Assembly: GCA_046484045.1 (NCBI GenBank) | Contig: JAWOBZ010000059.1 | Span: 1-31,119 of the forward strand | From: CAZHUM01 sp046484045 | Lineage (GTDB): Archaea > Thermoplasmatota > Thermoplasmata > Halarchaeoplasmatales > Halarchaeoplasmataceae | DNA: 31,119 nucleotides | Direction of reading: 5' to 3' | Part shown: in pieces, positions 23,255-29,626 of the stretch | Layout of the letters: every line of letters begins with the position of its first letter | Numbering within the stretch: the stretch's first letter is position 1 | Made by a program: the position numbers and the translations under genes | Notes under the pieces: generated by a model | Databases searched by the model: none | What the model saw: the letters and a program-made list of their open reading frames with translations, nothing else | Told to the model about the DNA's origin: nothing

Positions 23255-24018
23255 AACTCATCCCAATCTCTGTTGTAATTCCATGAATATGATCGGTAGC
23301 GCTCTTTGTAAAACTCCACCAACTCTTCTTCTTTTTCCGTCAACCCACTTTCTATATTCTTCACATCGAAATATCTTTGATATTCACCCTTCATATCTTC
23401 GATGAGTTCATCCACCTCCGGTCTGTATCCGAGTTCGTCCTCCATGGTCGTTACAAGATCCAAGAAATTTTTGGCACCCTTGGCCCGCAGCTTTTTCTCG
23501 TCGAGGATCAATATTTCTGAAAGAGTTTTCAGATCGGTAGCGTACATCAGCGTACCGTGCTGAAGCATCCCTTTCCTACCCCTTCTTTGTGCACTACCAG
23601 AGATCTTTCTTCCGCCGACCAGTATGTCGTTGTAGGGTTTGAAAACGGCATCCAGCTCGTAGTCGATCAGGGTGTCTATTATCGGGGTGAGAAGATGGTG
23701 GAAACTGTCCTCGATAGAACCGCTCGGTCTGTCTGTTACTATAGAATAGGTTATCTCACCATAGTAATCGTGATAAACCGTACCTCCTCCAGTGATCCTC
23801 CTGACGAATGGGATGCCCTTCTCATCGCATCTATCCACGTCGATAACGTCTGGGATATCTTGAGCGTAACCAACCGTTATAGCAGATGGTTTGAACCTGA
23901 AAAAACGCAGTGTAGGCGGTGATCCGCCTTCATCAAAAGAACGCAGTAAAGCCTCGTCTGTAGCCATCTGTGTAGGGCCGTCAGCTTCGATCACCGGTAT
24001 GTATCTTAACTCTTCCAT
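23251..24018 (-). CDS. lplA: Lipoate-protein ligase A family protein
   Basis: The 255-residue protein carries the LplA hallmarks VRRITGGGTVYHD (substrate-binding RRxxGGG), KPYNDILVGGRKISGSAQ with the catalytic lysine of the NDI...GKKI motif, and HGTLMY. It attaches lipoyl or octanoyl groups to lysines of GcvH or E2 proteins in the cytosol. A C-terminal domain of roughly 60 residues is present (LTEKEEELVEFYKERY region). The ATG at 24018 has no ribosome-binding site, while a TATA box about 34 nt upstream suggests a leaderless or almost leaderless transcript; a GTG two codons earlier (24024) would fit exactly. It is the first gene of a probable five-gene operon. No lipoate acceptor protein is visible here. 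Confidence 0.9.
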   Translation of the reverse strand: MEELRYIPVIEADGPTQMATDEALLRSFDEGGSPPTLRFFRFKPSAITVGYAQDIPDVIDVDRCDEKGIPFVRRITGGGTVYHDYYGEITYSIVTDRPSGSIEDSFHHLLTPIIDTLIDYELDAVFKPYNDILVGGRKISGSAQRRGRKGMLQHGTLMYATDLKTLSEILILDEKKLRAKGAKNFLDLVTTMEDELGYRPEVDELIEDMKGEYQRYFDVKNIESGLTEKEEELVEFYKERYRSYSWNYNRDWDEL

Positions 24019-24047
24019 AACCACAAAATAACTACAATGGCGATGAG

Positions 24048-24059
24048 ATATATTATTTT
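24048..24059 (-). promoter_or_regulatory. TATA box for the lplA operon
   Basis: On the - strand AAAATAATATAT lies with its centre about 34 nt from the ATG at 24018 and 28 nt from the GTG at 24024. The absence of a Shine-Dalgarno sequence before either start fits leaderless transcription. Confidence 0.45.
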
Positions 24060-24063
24060 CTAT

Positions 24064-24786
24064 TTAATAGTTCCTATCGCCCTGAGATATCACTCTAGCG
24101 ATCTCGAATGTACCATGGTTCTGGAACAGGGTGTAGAAGTCTTTTGAGTGATTTACGTGTCTCATCTTGACACATTTGATCCTCAACTGGGATTCGGTCT
24201 CGCTTATATCGAAGTTTCTGAGCAGTATGATCCCATCGGCTAAAAAGTCCTCACAGTACTCGCTGTAACCTCGATGGAGTTCGTAGACTTCCGAGATCAA
24301 GAAGACGGTTATACCGAGCTGTCTGAGATACCCCATGAACCTGAAGATCTGTTTTCGAGGGTTTTCAAATTCCACCAAGGAGTACAATGCTGAAAGTGAA
24401 TCCAGGACCATAATATCAAAACCTTCTTTAACCCTTTTTTGAACGTACTCCTTTATCATCTTGAACCATTCTTCGGCGTCGTCTATGATCCTGTGTTCTA
24501 TCCTCAGTTCTCCGATATCGGCGATCAAAAGCTCGTTCTGGGCCCATTTTTTGAGATTCAATTTTTCCGCAGTGCGCAGGAGGCTCTCCTTCGGTTCTTC
24601 AAAAGATATATAGAAACCTTTGTGATCGGATTCGTTGACGTTATTAGTCAGCATGTTGAGCGATAAGCTGGACTTGTACGTACCCGCACTTCCACAGATC
24701 AAAACGATATGCCCCTCGGGAATACCCCCCTTTAGAACGTCGTCGAATTTTTCGATGTAAGTCTTTATCCTGCCGTTCTCTTCCAT
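24064..24786 (-). CDS. KaiC-like RecA-superfamily ATPase
   Basis: This single-domain KaiC-type protein has 240 residues from the ATG at 24786. The Walker A region is GSAGTYKSS (32-40), with Tyr in place of the usual Gly before the Lys. The paired glutamates in SFEEPKES (E63, E64) match the catalytic EE of KaiC domains. A Walker B segment FDIMVLDSLSAL follows. Archaeal KaiC-like ATPases of this type bind ATP and are linked to signalling or motility control (ArlH-like), but their targets are mostly unknown. The frame stays open upstream to 24858, but the ATG at 24786 sits 27 nt after a TATA box and gives the normal KaiC N-terminus (YIEKFDDVLKGGIPEG). Ends 46 nt before lplA. Confidence 0.83.
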   Translation of the reverse strand: MEENGRIKTYIEKFDDVLKGGIPEGHIVLICGSAGTYKSSLSLNMLTNNVNESDHKGFYISFEEPKESLLRTAEKLNLKKWAQNELLIADIGELRIEHRIIDDAEEWFKMIKEYVQKRVKEGFDIMVLDSLSALYSLVEFENPRKQIFRFMGYLRQLGITVFLISEVYELHRGYSEYCEDFLADGIILLRNFDISETESQLRIKCVKMRHVNHSKDFYTLFQNHGTFEIARVISQGDRNY

Positions 24787-24810
24787 ATGTATAATAGAAG
24801 GGCGTGAGAA

Positions 24811-24852
24811 ATAATAAAGTTTGCGGGTTAAAAAATCAACGAAATTTATAAT
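24811..24852. promoter_or_regulatory. Divergent promoter region
   Basis: Two TATA-like elements lie back to back. On the - strand ACTTTATTAT (24811-24820) is 26-30 nt from the KaiC-like ATG at 24786, so that gene is probably leaderless. On the + strand AATTTATAAT (24843-24852) lies 70-78 nt before the ATG at 24921, which would give a leader of about 45 nt with a GGAG site. Confidence 0.4.
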
Positions 24853-24920
24853 AATCACAGATGTTTCTCTTACCTAGGCATTGAACCGCTTTTTAGTCTT
24901 TGACTAAGTGGAGACTCCTT

Positions 24921-25172
24921 ATGAGCGAAAAATCCTTGAACAGTATCGAAGAACTTCTAGACGAAAACGTTGGAACCATGGGCCAGTTCGTTCTGAAAGA
25001 GCAGATGAAAGCTGCCTGCGTTGACAATGTGGATCCGACAAAAGAATCACTGTTCCAGTTGATAGAGCTCATCAAGGAGAAGTGTTTGCTCAAACTGCTG
25101 TCTCCGGAGAAAGCCATGAACGTAGTAAACCAGATGAAACAAGCGGTGATTGATGACCTACAAGAGGAATGA
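24921..25172 (+). CDS. Small helical protein of unknown function, coupled to archaemetzincin
   Basis: This is an 83-residue, all-helical-looking acidic protein that I do not recognise. It starts MSEKSLNSIEELLDENVG and has two Cys residues apart (ACVDNV and EKCLLK) and a C-terminal amphipathic helix. The ATG at 24921 is preferred because GGAG lies about 8 nt before it; the frame extends to a TTG at 24900 without support. Its stop overlaps the archaemetzincin start in ATGA, so the two are translated from one message. A partner, regulator or substrate of the metalloprotease is a reasonable guess from the coupling only. Confidence 0.7.
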   Translation: MSEKSLNSIEELLDENVGTMGQFVLKEQMKAACVDNVDPTKESLFQLIELIKEKCLLKLLSPEKAMNVVNQMKQAVIDDLQEE

Positions 25173-25711
25173 TTAATCGGTTTATCGATGTGAAATATAT
25201 GCTCGGCATACAGCCCTATGAAAGTGCTCCAGAGGAGCTGGACTTGATTTTGGAAGAACTGCCTTTCAAACACGTTATCTACGACCCGAAAGGAGACCTA
25301 AAGCAGGCCTACCACAGCGAGAGGGACCAATACAATTCCCTGGGATACGTCAGGGACTGCGATTGGATCGCCAGACACGAGAGCAAGATAGTACTTGGTG
25401 TGACCGGTGTTGATCTATATTCAGGGAGCCTCAACTTCGTCTTCGGCACAGCTCAGATAGGTGGAAGAGCCGGTGTGATATCCTTGTACAGATTGGGTGA
25501 AGATGAAAAACTGAAGGAAAGGGCATTCAAAGAAGCGGTTCATGAGATAGGCCATATACTCGGACTGGAGCACTGCGATGACCCCAACTGCGTGATGCAC
25601 TTCTCGAACAGTTTAGCGGACACTGACAGGAAAACGGGTTGGTTCTGCGATGAATGTGAGGAAGAATTCGAAAAATTGAGTGCTGAACGGGGCGTAGAAT
25701 TAGACGATTGA
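25169..25711 (+). CDS. amzA: Archaemetzincin (zinc metalloprotease family M54)
   Basis: The 180-residue protein contains the complete archaemetzincin signature. H125-E126-I-G-H129-ILGLE-H135-C136 carries the three zinc ligands and the general-base Glu. Then come C141 and the Met-turn M143 (CVMHFSNS), and finally FC160-DEC163, which with C136 and C141 forms the second, structural zinc site. Length is normal for the family. Its natural substrates are not known. The start codon overlaps the stop of the small upstream gene (ATGA). No signal peptide is seen, so it should be cytosolic. Confidence 0.95.
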   Translation: MINRFIDVKYMLGIQPYESAPEELDLILEELPFKHVIYDPKGDLKQAYHSERDQYNSLGYVRDCDWIARHESKIVLGVTGVDLYSGSLNFVFGTAQIGGRAGVISLYRLGEDEKLKERAFKEAVHEIGHILGLEHCDDPNCVMHFSNSLADTDRKTGWFCDECEEEFEKLSAERGVELDD

Positions 25712-25730
25712 CTAATATTGCATTCGACAA

Positions 25731-25739
25731 TTATATATA
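25731..25739 (+). promoter_or_regulatory. TATA box of the mevalonate-entry operon
   Basis: TTATATATA ends 22 nt before the GTG at 25761 and 25 nt before the ATG at 25764. No ribosome-binding site lies between, so the first gene is probably translated from a leaderless transcript. Confidence 0.6.
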
Positions 25740-25763
25740 CACCTCTTCTTTACACCGAAAGTG

Positions 25764-26441
25764 ATGTTAACGGATTTTGATGAAAAAATAGCCGGCGAGA
25801 TAATCATGTCCGACTCACCGGGTGCGAGCATAAGAAAGTGGAGGAAGATATTCAAAGTGACCCAAACCGAGCTGGCCGAGCAGATGGGAGTGGCGAACTC
25901 GGTGATCAGCGATTATGAAAAGGGCAGAAGGAGCCCGGGTGCCAAGTTCGTTAGAGAGATAGTTGATTCCTTGATAACCGTCGATAGACTCCGCGGGGGG
26001 GAGGTCGCTAAGAGGTTCATTCCCCCCGGGCAGGAAGGTATCATCAGCATGGGTGAGTTCTCTTCTTCTGTGGATGTAGAGAAGATAAGCGAACTGCTGG
26101 ATGGGGAATTGAAATTCAAAGGGGACAGGGAAAGAGATGTCTTCGGCTATACGATAATCGACAGTCTGAAAGCTATAACGTCCATGAAGTCCTTCGATTA
26201 CTTACAGATATACGGCTGGAGCACGGAGAGGCTCCTTCTCTTCACGGGAGTAGAACACGGCCGTTCGCCCATGGTCGCGATAAGATCGAGCCCTCTGACA
26301 CCAGCCGCGGTGGGATATATCCAACCCAAGGACGTGGACGAACTGACTTTAAAACTGGCTGAGATCGAGAATGTGCCGTTGTTGGTCACGGATCAAGACG
26401 TCAAGATGATCAAAGAAAAGCTGGAAAATTGTGATTGGTGA
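25764..26441 (+). CDS. XRE-family transcriptional regulator (COG1709-type)
   Basis: The 225-residue protein has an N-terminal helix-turn-helix (residues about 22-60: SIRKWRKIFKVTQTELAEQM, then VISDYEKGRRSPG) and a C-terminal alpha/beta domain of about 140 residues. This matches the archaeal predicted regulators commonly placed next to HMG-CoA synthase. The C-terminal part (LLLFTGVEHGRSPMVAIR) may sense a ligand, possibly an isoprenoid intermediate; that is inference. GTG 25761 is an alternative start one codon earlier. The stop is 4 nt before the HMG-CoA synthase ATG, so regulator and enzymes share an operon and autoregulation is likely. Confidence 0.82.
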   Translation: MLTDFDEKIAGEIIMSDSPGASIRKWRKIFKVTQTELAEQMGVANSVISDYEKGRRSPGAKFVREIVDSLITVDRLRGGEVAKRFIPPGQEGIISMGEFSSSVDVEKISELLDGELKFKGDRERDVFGYTIIDSLKAITSMKSFDYLQIYGWSTERLLLFTGVEHGRSPMVAIRSSPLTPAAVGYIQPKDVDELTLKLAEIENVPLLVTDQDVKMIKEKLENCDW

Positions 26442-26445
26442 AAAG

Positions 26446-27510
26446 ATGAAACCGGATAAAAAAGTAGGTATTAGAGGCTATGCAGGGTACGTGCCCAGAT
26501 ACAGGATCGCCCCCAAAGAGATCGGAGAAGTCTGGGGGAAGGACGGAGAAACGATGGGAAAAGGACTTCGAATAGAGAGTAAATCGGTTCCTTCACCAGA
26601 TGAGGACGTAGCTACTATCTCAACCCAGGCGGCTCGATGGGCGATGAAGAGAGCGGGATTGACAGGTGACGATATAGGTGCTATCTACGTTGGCTCGGAG
26701 TCACACCCGTATGCGGTCAAGCCGACGGCCACGATAGTCGGTGCGTCCATAGGAGCGACTCCGCTGATGACCGCTGCGGACTACGAGTTCGCGTGTAAAG
26801 CGGGTACCGCGGGTTTCCAAACCTGCATGGGCCTAGTCGCCTCGGGCATGATAGAGAACGGGATGGCCGTTGGATCTGACACGTCCCAGGGTGCCCCCGG
26901 GGATGCACTGGAGTACTCGGCAGCCGCCGGCGGAGCGGCTTTCATATTCGGCACGAAGGATCTCCTGGCAGAGATAAAATATACGACCTCTTACACCACG
27001 GATACGCCTGATTTCTGGAGGCGGGAGAATCAAAAGTACCCGTCCCACGGTGGCAGGTTCACCGGTCAGCCGGCTTACTTTAAACACGTGATGGGCTGTA
27101 CGAACAACATGATGAAGGAACTTGGAGTAGAACCCGACGATTTCGATTACGCGGTCTTCCACCAACCAAACGGCAAATTTCCGGGAAAAGTGGCAAAGAA
27201 ATTGGGATTTACCAGCGAGCAGATCGCACCTGGACTCTTGGTCACCCGCATAGGGAACACCTATTCCGGTGCAGTACCACTGGGTCTTGCCGCCACGTTA
27301 GATCAAGCTGAACCTGGAGATAGGATCTTGGTGACTTCCTACGGTTCCGGTGCCGGTTCAGACAACTTCGATATCCACGTAACGGACAATATAGAAAAAG
27401 CTAGGGAATCCGACGTGCCGACTATCGAGGACGTGATATCGGATACGGAGTTCATATCGTATTCAGTTTACGCTAAATTCAGAGAGAAGATAGACAAAGG
27501 AGCGTGGTAA
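26446..27510 (+). CDS. mvaS: Hydroxymethylglutaryl-CoA synthase, archaeal type
   Basis: The 354-residue enzyme condenses acetyl-CoA with acetoacetyl-CoA to HMG-CoA at the entry of the mevalonate pathway for archaeal lipids. The catalytic triad appears intact: Glu85 in YVGSESHPYA, Cys117 in FACKAGTAG, and His239 in AVFHQPNGKFP. GSGAGSDNF near the C-terminus is also typical. In archaea this enzyme forms a complex with thiolase and a DUF35 protein, and both genes follow here. The ATG at 26446 is chosen because it gives the usual start MKPDKKVGIRGYAGYVPRYR; the GTG at 26431 inside the regulator gene is an alternative. One base separates it from the thiolase GTG. Confidence 0.93.
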   Translation: MKPDKKVGIRGYAGYVPRYRIAPKEIGEVWGKDGETMGKGLRIESKSVPSPDEDVATISTQAARWAMKRAGLTGDDIGAIYVGSESHPYAVKPTATIVGASIGATPLMTAADYEFACKAGTAGFQTCMGLVASGMIENGMAVGSDTSQGAPGDALEYSAAAGGAAFIFGTKDLLAEIKYTTSYTTDTPDFWRRENQKYPSHGGRFTGQPAYFKHVMGCTNNMMKELGVEPDDFDYAVFHQPNGKFPGKVAKKLGFTSEQIAPGLLVTRIGNTYSGAVPLGLAATLDQAEPGDRILVTSYGSGAGSDNFDIHVTDNIEKARESDVPTIEDVISDTEFISYSVYAKFREKIDKGAW

Positions 27511-27511
27511 A

Positions 27512-28675
27512 GTGAGAGACGTAGCGATCATAGGCATAGGAGAAACGAAGATCGGCGAACTGTGGGACAGCTCGCTGAGAGAACTGGGCATCCAAGCGGG
27601 TCTGATGGCCATCAAAGATGCCGGTGTGGCCGGTGAAGAGATCGAGAAGATGTACATCGGAAACATGTCCGCAGGGAAACTGATCAACCAGGAACATGTC
27701 GCTCCCATGATAGCGGATTATGCCGGTCTGGATGACGTGCCGTCGGTGCGGATCGAATCAGCCGGTGCCTCCGGAGGTATGGCCCTGGCCGAGGGTTACG
27801 TCTCCGTAGCGTCGGGTATGAACGACATAGTCGTCGTAGGCGGAGCCGAGAAGATGACGGACGTGGGTGACGAAGAAGCGAAAAATATACTGTCATCCAC
27901 GGCCGACTGGGAGTGGGAATCGGTCTTCGGAGCCACCTTCGATTCACTGTTCGCCATGATGGCCAGGTATCACATGGAGAAGTACGGAACTACAAGGGAG
28001 CAGATGGCCGACGTTGCGGTGAAGAACCACTTGAACGCATCGAAGAATCCCAATGCACAGTATCCCAGACCGATAAAAAGAGAGTTCGTTCTGGGTGCAC
28101 CGATCGTATCCGACCCCCTGGGTATGTTCGACTGCGCTCCTTTATCGGACGGTGCGGCAGCGGTTGTTCTCTGTCCCGTCGAGTTGGTGGAGAGCTACAG
28201 GGGTGAACCCGTTAAGATACTGGGAGTGGGGACCGGCGCGGATCATATGGCAGTGCACGACAGGGATGAGATCGGGACGATGAAAGCGACGAAGACGGCA
28301 TCTCAGAAAGCATATCGGATGGCGGGTATCGGTCCCGACGACATTGACTTCGCAGAAGTGCATGACAACTACTCCATCAGCGAGATAATAGCGGTGGAAG
28401 ACCTCGGTTTCTTCGATAAGGGAGACGGGGGACCTGCTACGGAGAGGGGAGACACCGCGTTGAACTCAAAAGTATCTGTCAACACCTCCGGCGGTCTGAA
28501 GGCCAAGGGACAGCCCGTAGGTGCCGTCGGTATCAATCAAGCCGTCGAAGCGGTGATCCAGTTGAGAGAAGAGGCCGGAGAAAGACAGGTTGAAGACGTC
28601 GAATACGGTATGATACATAACTTCGGAGGAACAGGTGCCAGTGCCGTTGTTCACATATTCGGGAGGTGCGAATGA
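27512..28675 (+). CDS. Thiolase-family protein of the HMG-CoA synthase complex, lacking expected catalytic residues
   Basis: The 387-residue protein aligns along its length with archaeal acetyl-CoA acetyltransferases: SVRIESAGASGG (79-89), VVVGGAEKMTD, EVHDNYSISEI with the conserved His, GGLKAKGQPVGAVG (about 327-340) and NFGGTGASAVVHIF. Family members have a nucleophilic Cys where this one has Gly85 (codon GGT at 27764-27766; usual E-A-A-C-A-S-G-G). They also have GHP where this one has GQP (Gln334, CAG at 28511-28513). Two active-site residues are therefore changed in an otherwise well-kept protein, so it may be a structural partner instead of an active thiolase. The GTG at 27512 follows AAAGGAG (27496-27502). 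It overlaps the DUF35 start region by a few bases. Confidence 0.88.
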   Translation: MRDVAIIGIGETKIGELWDSSLRELGIQAGLMAIKDAGVAGEEIEKMYIGNMSAGKLINQEHVAPMIADYAGLDDVPSVRIESAGASGGMALAEGYVSVASGMNDIVVVGGAEKMTDVGDEEAKNILSSTADWEWESVFGATFDSLFAMMARYHMEKYGTTREQMADVAVKNHLNASKNPNAQYPRPIKREFVLGAPIVSDPLGMFDCAPLSDGAAAVVLCPVELVESYRGEPVKILGVGTGADHMAVHDRDEIGTMKATKTASQKAYRMAGIGPDDIDFAEVHDNYSISEIIAVEDLGFFDKGDGGPATERGDTALNSKVSVNTSGGLKAKGQPVGAVGINQAVEAVIQLREEAGERQVEDVEYGMIHNFGGTGASAVVHIFGRCE

Positions 28676-29079
28676 TGGCTATCCCTAGATTCTGGAGAGA
28701 GATCAGGCAGAGGTACCGGGGCATCGGCGTTAAATGTGGAAACTGCGGTAGAGTGTACTTCCCGCCGCGTGAGGTCTGTCCGGACTGCAGGAGAGAGAGC
28801 ATCGGCAAGATGGAGGAGCAAGAGTTGAGCGGTAGGGGAAAGGTGATAACTTATACCCAAGTGCACGAGCCCATGAAAGACTTCAGGATGCAGGTTCCAT
28901 ACATCATGGCTATAGTGGAGATGGAAGAGGACGTTAGAGTCACCGGACCTCTGGTCGACGTGGATTACGAAGACGTCGACGTGGGGATGGAAGTGGATGC
29001 GACCCTCAGAAAATTGGGCGAGGAGAGCCCCTCTGGGATCATCTACTACGGATACAAGTTCGTTCCTGCGAAGGAATAA
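28675..29079 (+). CDS. DUF35 OB-fold/zinc-ribbon protein of the thiolase-HMGCS complex
   Basis: The 134-residue protein begins with a helix (MAIPRFWREIRQRYRGIG), followed by a rubredoxin-like zinc ribbon C21-GN-C24 ... C35-PD-C38 and an OB-fold (about 50-125). This is the DUF35 family, which in archaea bridges thiolase and HMG-CoA synthase so that acetoacetyl-CoA is passed directly between them. All four cysteines are present. ATG codons at 28672 and 28675 are both possible; GGAGGTG at 28662-28668 fits the second slightly better. The preceding stop TGA lies within ATGATG, so translation is coupled. Confidence 0.92.
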   Translation: MAIPRFWREIRQRYRGIGVKCGNCGRVYFPPREVCPDCRRESIGKMEEQELSGRGKVITYTQVHEPMKDFRMQVPYIMAIVEMEEDVRVTGPLVDVDYEDVDVGMEVDATLRKLGEESPSGIIYYGYKFVPAKE

Positions 29080-29082
29080 AAC

Positions 29083-29106
29083 TCTTCTATCTTTTCTTTT
29101 TTCTAA
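29083..29106 (+). terminator. T-rich terminator after the mevalonate-entry operon
   Basis: A pyrimidine-rich run, CTCTTCTATCTTTTCTTTTTTC, starts 3 nt after the DUF35 stop codon. Archaeal RNA polymerase terminates at such T-rich stretches without a hairpin. Confidence 0.55.
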
Positions 29107-29180
29107 TATGGGTTTACCACATCCTAAATTTTATCTTTTCTTACCGAATCAACATCACATATCCCACTTTCAAGCATCCG

Positions 29181-29557
29181 ATGACTGAAATCGTTTTAGA
29201 ACACGTTGACGAACACTACACAGTAGACAAGGGTCAGGACTTCGCCAGGTATTACAGTGAAAATGGAGGATTTTCCCTGAAGTGGAGGGATACAAAATAT
29301 TTCTCCACACTTGGAATATGAGATTCCAAGAAGCGAATGAATACAACGTATTCATGTAGTCATGAGATAGAGTTTTTAGATCTGCTCGACCCTCCCGGGA
29401 GCTAATTGATTCATGCTTGACTTATTCCAAGAATGATGGGAGGTTTTTTCCATCCGTGCTAGTGAGTTCCACACCATGGCATGATACTGGTTCGGGGCAG
29501 TATTGGATCGTTCTGAGGAAGGGAGCTGATACGCATTGGGTTGAGTTGAAATCGTAG
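29181..29557 (+). pseudogene. Decayed protein-coding remnant, family unknown
   Basis: No intact gene fills 29107-29626, but two stretches look protein-like. One is an ORF from ATG 29181 to 29321 (46 residues, including GGFSLKWRDTKYFSTLGI). The second is an open frame from about 29366 to the TAG at 29557 (DSCLTYSKNDGRFFPSVLVS, then TPWHDTGSGQYWIVLRKGAD). A third frame between them reads HEIEFLDLLDPPG. Stitching them needs at least two frameshifts, so this looks like a gene broken by mutation. I cannot name the family. It lies directly upstream of the surface-protein gene at 29627. Confidence 0.35.
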
Positions 29558-29586
29558 AGAAGTTACTCTATCTTCAAATCAGAAAG

Positions 29587-29600
29587 CATATATATTATAA
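29587..29600 (+). promoter_or_regulatory. TATA box for the surface-protein gene at the right edge
   Basis: CATATATATTATAA is centred about 33 nt before the GTG at 29627, consistent with a leaderless transcript beginning at that codon. Confidence 0.45.
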
Positions 29601-29626
29601 AATGTAATTTCATTAATGTGATTTGA

